Below, piece by piece: positions 22,721 to 33,687 of a stretch of DNA of 64,000 nucleotides. The translations under genes were made by a program, and so were the position numbers. The notes under the pieces are model-generated. The model saw only the letters and a list, made by a program, of their open reading frames with translations, did no database searches and was not told the DNA's origin. Positions within the stretch are counted from its first letter, which is position 1, and every line of letters begins with the position of its first letter. This DNA is from Lasiosphaeris hirsuta (taxonomy: Eukaryota; Ascomycota; Sordariomycetes; Sordariales; Lasiosphaeriaceae), in contig JAUKUA010000005.1 in NCBI GenBank assembly GCA_030549175.1, positions 4,154,001 through 4,218,000 on the forward strand, given 5' to 3'.

Positions 22721-25700
22721 TCAACCCCTCGCTGGTCCCGGCTGGGGCGCCCCTGGCCAAGCTCCAGCATGCATACCCGGCCAACCGTGATTCCCCTGCG
22801 GCATCGAAGAAGACGCCTGTGCCCCACTATTAGACGGGGGTGGGAACCCGGCCGGCATCTGCGCGGGATATTGCGTATTGTGGCCCATAGCTTGGGCGAA
22901 GGCATCCGGGTTGCTGTACATTTGCATCATGCTATACGGGTTGGGCGGGAAGCCCGGGAAGCCGCTCATTCCCATTCCACCAAATGGCGGATATCCAAAT
23001 GGTGTTTGCTGCTGGGCCGCCGCTTGGGGTGTTGCGGCCAGGCTCGCCTCGGTTTGCGGTGTTGTTGCTGGTTGTTGTGGTGGCGCGCTCGTCGGCTGGG
23101 ATGCGGGTGCGGTGGAAGGGCTCGGGGCAGCCACAGCAGCTGTTGGCGGGATGAGTGAGCCCGTGTTGGTGCGTTTTATCGAGGTTGCGCCCTCTTCGTC
23201 TTCCTCGTCGTCTTCATCTTCGGAGCGGTTGTCTAGTTCTCGGGCACGGATTCCGATCTCCTTGGCCCTTCGCTCGGCGTCCCGGCCGTAAACCTTCTTA
23301 AGGTAGCGGATGAACTCGAGGTAGGCATTGGAGACGATCGTGAGGTGTCTGGTGGTCAGCTTGACCTCGGCGTCCTTGACCTTGATGCTCTCGTGGCTAC
23401 CACCCTGGGCATCGAATTCTGCGAGAGCAAGCGCAGTTTGACAGGCGTTGCGGATCTGCCGACCGTTCCACCGCATCTTCTTATTTTCCTTCCAGTAGGT
23501 GACGGCGAACTTGATGATTGCGTCATCTTCAATGTCAATCTTACGACCCTTGTCTTCGAACCTCTTGCGGATCAGGCGTAGGTTAAGCTCAAAGATGCTG
23601 CGGGTCGATGTGCGACTCAGCGGTGGGTAGTACAGACTGACGTGGATCCGCGACGCGAATGCTTCGTCAAAGTCACCGATGCGGTTTGTCGTCAGGAACA
23701 AGATACCGGCGTAGTATTCGAGCACGCGAAGGAAGACTAAGAAGATTAGAAGGCAGCAAGGTCAGGGCAGGATTCGAGACGCACCAGCAACTAGGCCGTT
23801 CCGGATAAAGTCCTGGGGAGATCGCTGAGCAAGGAAAACGTCTGCCTCGTCGAGAAGAAGAATGCATCCCCATCGATTAGCGAGAGCAAAGTGTCGCTCG
23901 AGGGCGACCTCGACTTCGCTCGCGGTGGTTCCCAAGTCTCCTGTTAACGGAAGTAGCGAGTTAGCTCAGTCGTATGCAGGCGTTGCCGACAGACACTTCT
24001 TACCGCATGTGATTTGGAGGAGTGGTTTTTTGAACATTTCGGCAACACCCTCTGTCAAATCACCCCTTAGCAAGTACACACTGTTGGTTGAGATCAAAGT
24101 ACTACTAACCGGCCGTGGTTGTCTTGCCCACTCCAGGCGCACCGTGAAGCAAAATAATGAGCCCCTTTCCTGGAGGAGTGTCAGCAAAACATTCGGAGCT
24201 TCAAGCCCAAGCCGGAAACCGACCTTTTCCGCGAACAATATCCACTTCCTCATTTTCATCGATCCTGGCCTCCTTGTCGCGGAAATGCTGGGCAATGAGA
24301 CACTGGACCATGTCTTTGTGGCCGGTGGGGAGGACGAGCTGGTCAAAAGCTGTCTCGTGCTTCTTGCTGCCCGACGTAACAGGGCTGAGGTACTTCAGAT
24401 CAAGCTTTGCCCACTTTCGGCTGCGCAGGACGTAACCAAAAACGCGGTATGTCATGATGAGCAAGTCATCGTCCGTCAGCGCGTTGTCAGGCGACTTGGT
24501 GTCCTTTAGAGCGCGCGGGAAAATGGCGACCGACGGCTCTCGGGTAGGGTCTTCGGGCATCAAGCTCCCAATGTAATCCTCGTTGCGTTTCCTTTCGGCG
24601 TGGTCTTTGTAGACGAACTCGCCCTGGCAACAATTGGCGGAGCACTCCTCCGAGGTATACCTCGAGCCTAGGTCCTGGCCAATCAGCGATTCAACGGTTG
24701 GCTGCCACTTCTCCTCCTCGCTTGCCGTGGCCGCAAAAGCCTCGGTGAAGTCGATCATGACCTGGCTGTCGACTTCGTCGCGGGTCTCTAGGGTAAAGCC
24801 GTTGTAGTGCATGTGCTTGACGCCGGCAACGTCGAGAAACATCCTGCCACGCGCGATCAGCTGCTCACGGAAAGTCTCAACCTGCTTGCCGTCCTTGATA
24901 GCCTTGCGGTCTTCGGCAAAGCGTAGAGGATACACCGGTAGTGATGTCACCGCCTTCTCGCCGTCGTAGCGGTCGATGACAAAGTTGGCCACGACGGGAC
25001 CCAGTTGCTTGCCGTCGAAGTCGATGTAGACACAGCTCAGAGTGACTTCACTCGTCCTCTCGGCACTACGCTCCCAGTTCCGCCACGGAGGGTTGACCTT
25101 ATGCCCGGTGCTCGAAACACTGATGACGCGATAAACTTGGCGCCGACCCTGTCCAACCACCTCGTCGCCCGGCTTGAAGAAGTACCATATGTCGTTGAAG
25201 GATATCTTTTGGCATTTCTCGCTAGCCAGGTATCGTAGCTTCGACTCGATCTCTGTGTCCATGAACTCGACGAGACATCTCAGGTGCTGGTATGCCGTTG
25301 GCGAAAAGGTGTACTCGTTGAACTTTTCCTCGTCATCTTCCTTTTGCTTGTTGTCCTCGGTGGATAGGTGCTCGCCGTCTCCGCCCTCCGCTGGTGACTC
25401 GGGGGCAGCTGATGGTGCTGCTGGCTGGTTTGGCTGCTGAGGCTTTGCGATTTCCGTTGGCTCTACTGGTTTTGCTGGAGTGTCTACTACTTGCACAGGT
25501 GACACAGGTGACACCGGCTGGGTCGGTTGTGCTGGCGCATCAGCCGGGGCTCCTGTCTGCTCGCTGTTCTGGACCAGGACCTCGCCTGGTTGAACATCAA
25601 ATCTCGCCTTCAGCTGCTCGAGCTTCTTGAGAATCTCTGGGCGGTAGTAAAAGAGGCCCTTGTACGGACGGACCATGACAACTGTGTCAATCTCATTGGT

Positions 25701-26672
25701 TGATGAGGATAGGGACTCGCCGCGGATCTTTTCGAGGATCTTGACAACGTGCTTGGAGTGGATGCGGATCCGCTCTGGCACGGGTGCTTGGCCGGGGATG
25801 GCTGCTTGTCGCCGGCGCAACACCATGTGCTCTTCGGACACGCCGCTGTCCTCCTTGTCCTGGCGCTGGGCCCAGCGCGAGAACCATATGTTGGACTGGT
25901 TGAAGCTCTCAAATGTGACGACAGGCTCCCCTTCTAGGACGTCGATGACATACAAATTCTTGGCGCGCGACATGGGCATCTTGCGCAGGGAATTGCCAAT
26001 GTTCTCGAGGGCGCGGAGTGTCTTGAATGTCTTCCACTCGCAGCGGTAGAGTTCTGGCTTGGCCACGATCTTGTGCTCGTCGACGGCTGCATTGTCGTTT
26101 TCGTCGCCCTCCTCCTTGCCGTAGCCTTCGGGGCGAAGCTGTCTCAGCTCTTCCTCGAGCTGTTCGCGGTGCAGAAGCCATTCGCGCTCGCGTTGGAGCA
26201 GCTCGTCACGCTCCTTGGCCAAGCCTCCGGCAAAGTCATCAAAAGCCTGGATGTAATAGAGCTCGTCGCGAATAGACCACAGCTTGGTCCGCAGCGTGTA
26301 ATTGCCTCTTTCGTATGTCTGGTTGATTTGATTCTCGACGATTGCCAGCATGTCCTTGGTCGAGCTGCCCCCGACCGGACGGCCGGGCGGGCCGCGCAAC
26401 TCATCCTCACGGAGCTTGAGTTCTTTCTCCAATCGTTCGCGCTCTGAGGACTCCTGCTCAATTTTCTTTTCGAAAACGGCGAATTTGGCCTGTAGTCTGC
26501 GCAGCTCGTCCTCCATGCGCTCAGATGTGTGGCCCGTGGGAGATGTGCTGGCCCCGCCAGAACGAGAAGCTGTGAGACTGGTGTCGGCTGATTTGGCGAG
26601 AAGCAGCGACTCTGGGGTGTCGAGAATGCCCGGCACCATGGTCAGCAGACCGTCGCCCCCTGAATCGACCAT
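22721..26672 (-). CDS. AAA ATPase 2 with coiled coil, DUF7025 region and prion-like tail, 1242 aa
   Basis: Five exons: 26672-24224, 24169-24110, 24051-24004, 23940-23785 and 23736-22721, summing to 1243 codons. The start at 26672 (MVDSGGDG) is preferred, though the frame is open to 27029. A coiled coil (MEDELRRLQAKFAVFEKKI onward) spans about residues 50-95. The central region has KISFNDIWYFFKPGDEVV, matching AAA 1. AAA module: Walker A GAPGVGKTTTA (about 825), Walker B CILLLDEADVFLA (about 875), TTNRIGDFDEAFASRIH (about 915), lid MRWNGRQIRNACQTALAL. The last about 150 residues are Pro/Gln/Ala/Met-rich low complexity, absent from AAA 1. It is divergent from NTPase D at 27372, mirroring the first pair. 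Confidence 0.85.
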
Positions 26673-27371
26673 CTTCGACTTCCAATTCCAAGTTCCTTCG
26701 ACAGAAGTCGACCTGCAGCGGCTGGATGCAGTGGCAAACAACTTGAAGGATGCCAATTGCCGTTTTGCGGCGCGGATGGAAGCGCGGTATTTGAGGGTTG
26801 GTGCCCGACAAGGCGCTCTGCCCTTTCCACGGATCAGCTCTGGATTCGGCCCTCTCATCACACCGTTCAGGCGGAGCGCTTCCCTGGCTCCTTCCTTCCT
26901 CCCTACCCATGCGTCGTTTCGCAGGCTTCGCAGGCTCCCCCAGCCTCTTCCCCTCACCCCCACCCCCTCACGTCCCACAGGAAACAGCACTGCTGTTGGT
27001 GCAACCATCTCGAAGCATGGTCCAATCACACCGGCCTATTTGCCTCTGCAACATGGTGGCTTTGATAGTCTCATGCAAAGGATATCCCCCCCCCCATGCA
27101 CTGCCCTGTCACTCTTCAAGACGGGTACCACGTTGGCGTCCCGTCCCAGGCAGCCATAGCCGCAATTCGTTTCGAAACATGAGACGGACAGATCTGACAC
27201 CGAGAGCTTTGCTTCGACATGACATGAGGCCATCTCGGTTCTCGATCGCTATCCGTGCCGCCTGCAGCTACCTAAGCTACCTTCCATAGGTAGCCGGCAC
27301 CTCCCGCCCCTCGTCACCCAGGCGACTCCAATACCTATCTCCAGTTCCCAACATCGTCATCAGCTGTGACC
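26673..27371. promoter_or_regulatory. Shared divergent promoter region 2
   Basis: About 700 bp lie between the AAA 2 start and the NTPase D start (27372, context GACCATGGC). A C-run (27087-27094) and a GCTACCT/AGGTAGC inverted repeat at about 27267-27295 are present. No gene fits. Confidence 0.45.
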
Positions 27372-29770
27372 ATGGCAAATGAGCCACGGCCGATACCGCC
27401 CATCCACCTGCAGCCGCCGTCTGTTGATTTCATCGACAACAGGCTGCCAAGCTATCACGATGCCTTCCAGCACCCAAATGCCCGATTTGATACCGCCTTG
27501 CAGCAATTCGTGTCCACTGTAACTAACCCAAATGCCTCAAATGACGTGGGCTCAAGCACTGCTGGTGGCCAGGCTCCGAACTTGCCCTCTCGCGGGGAGC
27601 TCGAGTCTGGCGGCAATCACGACCCCACAGCATTCTGGGCCGCCATTTTCTCAGAGGCCATGGTCGAGTTTGTAGCCAAGTACCCAGAACCAAAGGATCG
27701 CGCAAAGTCCGGATACCATATTCGGACACAGACCACCTGGGACGGCATCAACGCTCAGCTGCAAAAGGCGCGGGAAGTCTATGATGGCACCAAACAGGGC
27801 TTCAGTGGCCGGTGCAAGCGTGCATTTCGCAAGATTGGCGACAAGGCAGTCGACCCGGCAAAGCAGTTTGCCAAGGCCCTGCCAGAACTTGACTACACCT
27901 CGCCCGTGCTGGCAGCTGTGCAGTTGCTTGCTGATGTGTGTGCATTTCATCTTTCCCTCATCAGCGTCAGCATATGTCGGCAACTGACTTGGTGACACCA
28001 AAAGACCTTCCAAACAGCATCCGAAGTACGGCAACGAGTCACTTCCAGTTTTGAAGAAAAGGACCTCGAGGAATTGTTTGGTGACATTGAGGTGTTTCTT
28101 GCCACGTTTCCTGACAAAGACAAGATCCGGGAAGCATCAATCACGCTGGTTGTGTCGGTCATGAAGGCAGTCGAAGATGCAATCGGCTTCTTCCTTTCCA
28201 ACCAACGTATGTCAACATCAGACTTGGGTGCACGGCTTCACTAACAGAGGCGATAGGGTCACGAGCCATGTCTGCTCTAGGCCGTGGCAAGGCATACCAA
28301 AAGCCATTGCTTACAAGTCTCGATGAAATCCAGACAAACAGCGAGAAGCTGATCCACCAGGCCCAGAATGCCCATATCGCTGAAACACAGGAGGGGCTGA
28401 GGGCCATCTGGGATCGTACGTATCCTCGACAAGAACCTCCCCTCTCTAGGTAGCAGCTAACCAAGCCTTCCAGAAACGGGAAAGCTCATCTTCATCCAGC
28501 AGCAAGCTGGCTTGGCCGTGGTGTATATGATGGACAAGGTCGACTCCATCGAGCGAGCAGGCCTACGCATTCTCAACGTCGTCAACAACTTGCTCAACGA
28601 CGCTGCCGACAACAAAAAAGACCTTGCGCAGCTGACAAGCGCCGTAGCCCACCTGACGGAGAAAGTCGTCGACCTCGCCTCACGGGGATCAACTCCTCAG
28701 CCAGAACGTCAACAACTCGCTTGGCCTTCCCCCGGGCTACCCGCACTGCCATCACCATCGCCATATCACACCCTGATGTGGGTTCCTCATCAACAACAAC
28801 TCCCCGCCCCTCCACAGCAACTGCAAGAGCAGCAACAACACGAATACCCACCCTCATTTCCCCAAATTCCCGGAGCGTACGCCTCCCCGCCGTACGCCTT
28901 CCCCGGCTTCCCTCCCCCCACCGCACCAATGCCCCCCCAACTCCAAACCACCCTCTCCGAGACCCTTGCCCCCCACCTCGGCCCCGCCAACCTCGACCTA
29001 GCCGACATCCTGTACATCTCCAGGTCCACCTTGGAGATCCCGCTCCCCGACCGTGCCCGCGCCGAGCGCGTCGCCCAGACCCCGCAGTTCCGCGACTGGC
29101 TCGTCAAGCCTGAGTCGCGCGAGCTGCTCGTCCACGGCGACTTCCCCCGGCCGGGCGGCACCTCCCTCCGCGTGAGCGGGCTGTCCCTGGTCTGCGCCAT
29201 GGTGCTGCAGGCGGTCAGGGCGCGGGAGGGGTATCTCGGGCTGGGCTTCTTCTGTGGGCGGCATGTTGAGGAGGATGATGAGGCGCTCGGGGGGCGGGGG
29301 ATGGTGCGCAGCTTGGCCAGGCAGCTGTTGTGGGGCCTAGGGGAGGTGAGGGGGTGGGAGGGAGATGTGGAGGGGGTCAGGCGGGGGGATGTCAAGGCGT
29401 TGTGTGCTTTGTTTGTGTGGTTGGTGGTGAACAAGGTGGAGGAGGGGCAGACGGTGGTGGTGGTGGTGGATGGGGTTAGTCACTACGAGACGGACGAATG
29501 GGAGAAGGACATGCTGAGGGTTCTCAGGATGCTGTTGGCGCTGGTCAGGGAGGGGGTGGGGAGGGGGGTAGTCAAGGTCTTGGTCACCAGTCCGTGGCCG
29601 ACGGATGAGGTGCAGGAGCTGTTTGGGGAGGATGATGAGGAGGGGTTCATCTCCATGGCGGAACTGCCGAGGATGGGGAATAGCTTCAGCACGATGAGGC
29701 TGCAGTCTTCGCTGAATCGGCGGGTGTCGGGGGGTAGTGACTCGGATGGGGATGGGGAAGATGACGACGG

Positions 29771-29840
<70 letters not shown>

Positions 29841-29858
29841 AATGATGATGATGATTAG
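27372..29858 (+). CDS. STAND-like NTPase D with helical N-terminal domain, 766 aa
   Basis: Four exons: 27372-27939, 28018-28206, 28257-28415 and 28474-29858, summing to 767 codons; the first donor (GTGCAT) is the least certain. The helical domain (TTWDGINAQLQKAREVYDG, LPELDYTSPVLAAVQLLAD) matches NTPase A. Next come more helices, then a Gln/Pro-rich linker (about residues 345-420). The C-terminal fold aligns with A: LLVHGDFPRPGGTSLRVSGL replaces the GKT loop, so the P-loop lysine is missing. LGFFCGRHVEE, MVRSLARQLLW and the Walker-B-like VVVVVDGVSHYE are conserved. The protein ends in about 35 Asp/Glu residues encoded by a GAC/GAT repeat. It is likely a partner of AAA 2 (inference from divergence and duplication). 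Confidence 0.75.
29762..29856 (+). repeat. Trinucleotide GAC/GAG-to-GAT microsatellite in coding sequence
   Basis: An interrupted (GAC GAG)n passes into an almost pure (GAT)n stretch, encoding the acidic tail of NTPase D up to its stop. Confidence 0.9.
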
Positions 29859-30640
29859 GCGGGGCATGACAGTGAGGCGGTCCATGGCTTCGTTACTCAA
29901 CAATTCCCATCGTTTTGATGAGATTTTATGCACATTCAGATTGCACAGCGTGTGTTTACTGCGGTACACGACAACATGGCATTGCAGATTCCACACCTTC
30001 AACTTGAAATGAGGCTAAGAGGGGCTTTTCCATGAGCCCACACAGTGTCTAACAACCTCAAATACGGAGTTTCAAGCAACACCGATGTTGTGGCACCGCG
30101 TTGACTGAGCCTTCGAGGGCCCTTAAGGGGTGACGTGGCAAAAGGGGCTAAAGCCCTCAGGCATACAAGTAATGCTGCTAATGCATGAACATCCAGTCAA
30201 CCTTTGACTTTTTTCCGACATATCTTAGGTCTGTCAGACTGGAACTGCAACGGCTTCTGCCTTTTTCTTGCATTGGCGCAACTCAAGGTATTTAAAGCAA
30301 CCCCATTGGTCGGCGTCGAGCTGTTGGTAGGCCTCAGTGGGACGGCATTCAGTAGGCCTCGTGCATACAGGCTGCATAGACCAATCAGAAGGGAGGGATT
30401 CCGATGGACACATTCGTAGCAGGCCCGGGCAGAATCGAGGACCAACACCAACATGACCACAACCTCTAGATGAGGCTCTCGACTGTTGAGTATATTATCT
30501 TGTCATCGTAGAGAAACTGGTAGCTTTCTCTCTCCAGGCCTGCCGACTCTTGTCTCTACCAGTAATTAAGGTCAACATCAATCGCAACTACTCTTCGATC
30601 ACTCTTGGAGCTAAACGCTAAACACCTTATATCTGCAACC
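29859..30640. other. Intergenic
   Basis: No supported gene. The last about 150 bp are pyrimidine-rich and look like the promoter/leader of the next gene. Confidence 0.45.
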
Positions 30641-31385
30641 ATGTCTTCTCTAACAACGTATCCCCTCCCCATGGAAGATCACATGGCATTTTACCAGGGG
30701 AAGTTAGTCCTCTTTGAACCGACAACCAAGAAAAAGATCTACGCCGTCGCGAAAGGGAAGATACCCGGATTTTACACCACATGGCGGTATGTCCATCCCA
30801 TCTAGTCCTCTGCCATGGGTCTCGTCCATGTCTAACGCCCCATGTTTGATTTGCAGAGAATGCGAAGCCCAAATCAGTGGCTTTTCAAAAAACTGCTACC
30901 AGGCCTTCTCCACATGGGAGAAAGCCTATGACTTTATGAACGGAAAAGAAATTAAACCTTCGGAATGCATACCTAGCTGCCCCTTATTCGGCCCAATGTC
31001 AAAACTCACCGTGGAAGACAACTCTTCAGACAGCGACGATGATTTCAACGGTGGCAGCTCAGCGAAGTCAAAAGGAAAGAGACCTGCCCGTAACAACTTC
31101 ACTGCCAAGTCGGAAGGGGCCAAGTCAACCGACGGCGACACGCCTGTGGAAACACAGGAAAAGAACCCAACTCGCGATAACGCCCCTGCGAGTAAATCGA
31201 AACAGACCCGTGAGCCGGAGCCAGCCCAGAACTCGACAGAGAGTGATGCGAAGGGCAAGAAGGGGAAGGGGAAGGGGAAGGGGAATGCGGGTAAAGGCCC
31301 GCACAAGCATAGATATAACACCAGGAGCAAGAAAGCGATTGAACAGATGCCAACGATGCAAGTCAATGTACAGGTTGTGTCTTGA
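30641..31385 (+). CDS. Viroplasmin (RNase H1 N-terminal type) domain protein, 224 aa
   Basis: Exons 30641-30786 and 30857-31385 (intron GTATGT...TTGCAG) sum to 225 codons. Residues 32-75 read YAVAKGKIPGFYTTWREC then QISGFSKNCYQAFSTWEKAY: the small alpha/beta fold shared by the RNase H1 N-terminal domain and caulimovirus-type viroplasmin proteins, which binds RNA/DNA hybrids or double-stranded RNA. The intron interrupts the domain after TTWR, and the join restores it. No RNase H catalytic domain follows. The rest is acidic then strongly basic low complexity (KGKKGKGKGKGNAGKG, HRYNTRSKK), likely disordered and nucleic-acid binding. A role with RNA or hybrids is inference. Confidence 0.8.
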
Positions 31386-31739
31386 TTGTGTCTTAGGCTC
31401 AAGCCCCTAGGTTTAAAGCAGCTGGGCCTGTGAATGTGGGGAGTGGAGGTTCAGGAGTGGGAGAATAGGGGTTTTCTAGTTAACATCAACGGTAAATGAC
31501 TTCACTCCCTTATCATAATCCTCAATGTAACACCGAGAACATAGATATCCCAGAATTCCACGTCTGGCCAATCTGATCACTCCCCATGCCGCCACCATGT
31601 CAAGGTTGGTACATCGTTGGGCCTCCCCCTTCTCTGACCAGGAACGGAATACGAGTGCCCGACGCATAGTCGTTCGTCCTCCATCTTGCTCCAACGTTCA
31701 TTCCAACTCTTATTTTCAAAGAGTCCTCCAATGTCGAGT
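31386..31739. other. Intergenic
   Basis: No supported gene; the 3' flank of the viroplasmin-domain gene. Confidence 0.4.
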
Positions 31740-32740
31740 GTTCTACCGCCCTTTCTCATCCTCATTCAGGCCGTTACCCGTAGATCGAATAGAGTCCCCG
31801 TGTTGTTCGAGCATCTTTCCCTTCTTATTCTTGTCCTGTGACGCCACCGCGACGCTCGGTCTCAAAAGATATGGCGCTAGTACTGCCGGAAGGCCGGCTG
31901 GGATATCGAGTCGTGGAACTGGCATGTGGATCTCCTCTTTGCTCTCGGCGTCATGTGTCATCGGTGCTGGTGAATCTATTTGACCGTCTTTGTACCATCT
32001 CTGTCTGCTGTTAGCAATATTGCCCTAAAAGTATAAAGCCAAGGCTTACCAAAACAAGGGTAGCGCGGGAACTTGCCCCCGTTCTCGCGATACTCGCGAT
32101 CATAATGTCACTCCAAGAACTTCCGTTGGTCAAGCGATAGAGCTGTTCTAGATGCAGCCGCTTAGAACTTGATGCTATTTCATTCCACAAAAACGAGCCG
32201 TCGGTAGGCGAGTCCTCGCCTCGTTTTGCATACCTCGTTGGCATCTCGTTTTCCCTCGTAGACGACGTTCATTAATGCGACGTCTTATTTCATGGGAACC
32301 GTCTATATCAGCGCCCCCGATCCTGTTTGTATGGGTCTCACTCGTCGTCCCAAGCGGGATGTTCTTGTCGGGTGAATCCGTGGTGACGTGCGGTCGGATA
32401 AGGTACTTGGGTGTATTGGGCTGTGACATGGTTGAAGTCCTGTGTTTGGAATTTCCAAAAAGCCCTTGCAACAGCCATTCAGTCGGGTATTGATGATTCG
32501 ATATCTTGCCAAGCGCTGCTCTTCCGTCAGCGCCTCGATCTTTGCCTCTAACGACTATTTTCCATCGCCTTCGTCAGCAAAGTAAATGGTCAGGTCCATC
32601 TTCCAGCGTGGCTGGGGAGTCTGAGCTTTGTCCAGCGTGTCGATCAAGTCGCGGGCGACGTCCGACAAGCAAACAAGGAAAGATTCCATCGGAATATCGG
32701 TCGGCGGGTGACAGCTGCACACACCATTGAGGAAGCCATC
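31740..32740 (-). pseudogene. Decayed coding region of unknown family
   Basis: Several protein-like stretches follow one another on the minus strand in different frames. MESFLVCLSDVARDLIDTLD with a TAG shortly after (about 32600-32700) leads into SLEAKIEALTEEQRLARYRI. Then come a SPDKNIPLGT segment (about 32330-32430), FLWNEIASSSKRLHLEQLYR (about 32150-32210) and a final open piece at 31743-31961. Stops and frame changes not explained by clean introns suggest a broken gene, though a multi-intron gene cannot be ruled out. No function can be assigned. Confidence 0.3.
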
Positions 32741-32862
32741 GTCAATCTATCATGTTCAAATTGCTTCATGAATATATCATCACTCGTCTAGTTACTCTAG
32801 CTGGAGGTGGGCGTGCTCCACCGATGCAAAAATGCGATTGTAACTCGTCACACCCTCCCCCC

Positions 32863-33589
32863 TCAGGCCATATTCGACAACAGATACTTGACCCCGGCAT
32901 AAGCCTCCTCGCCGCTGGGCACAATCTGGTTCGCAGGGAGCACGAAGCCGTAGTTGCCCGTGTCGCGCAGCTCGGCGGTGAAGACGTAATCGGCACCCAC
33001 CACATCGTTAACGTAATCCACGCTGCTTCCCGTGGCCTTGTAGATGGTGGAGCAGATGGGCCCCGTCTTGAAGTTGGTGCCGTGCACCGCCTTGATGGCC
33101 GCAGCCGCCCCCTTGGCCAGCGACTGCAGCTCCGTGTTCTTGACCGCGACCGCCGTGCACGAGTACCCGTACGCTGCACCGACGATTAGCCCCTAATTAC
33201 CATCCATTGCCCCCAAAAGAGGGGATTGCGATAAAAAAAGAGAGAAGCAGAAGGAAAGGAAAAGAAACTCACGCGTCATGAAGAGCTGCGAATACGCATG
33301 CCAGTCGATAAACAGCTTGACGCCCTGGCTCTCCTTGGTCGCCTTGAGCCAGGCGGCCAACGCCGTCGCCTCAGGCGTGTCCGACTGCGCCAGCCCCTTA
33401 AAGTCATCGGCGCACGGGCTCGTCGAGGCGCCGCCCGTCACGGCCCACTGGAAGGGCCAGTTGCGGTTGATGTCGTGGCCGATGCAGGTGCTGCCTGAGG
33501 TCGACTGGCGGTTCTTGCGCCACATGCGGTCGCCGGTTTGCGTGTAGAGGAAGCCTGCGGCGGCAGAGTTAGAATGGGAGATGGTGGGG

Positions 33590-33687
<98 letters not shown>

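Noticed and set aside
29337..30002. Minus ORF with a poly-Ile stretch
   Set aside because: Antisense of the GAT microsatellite.
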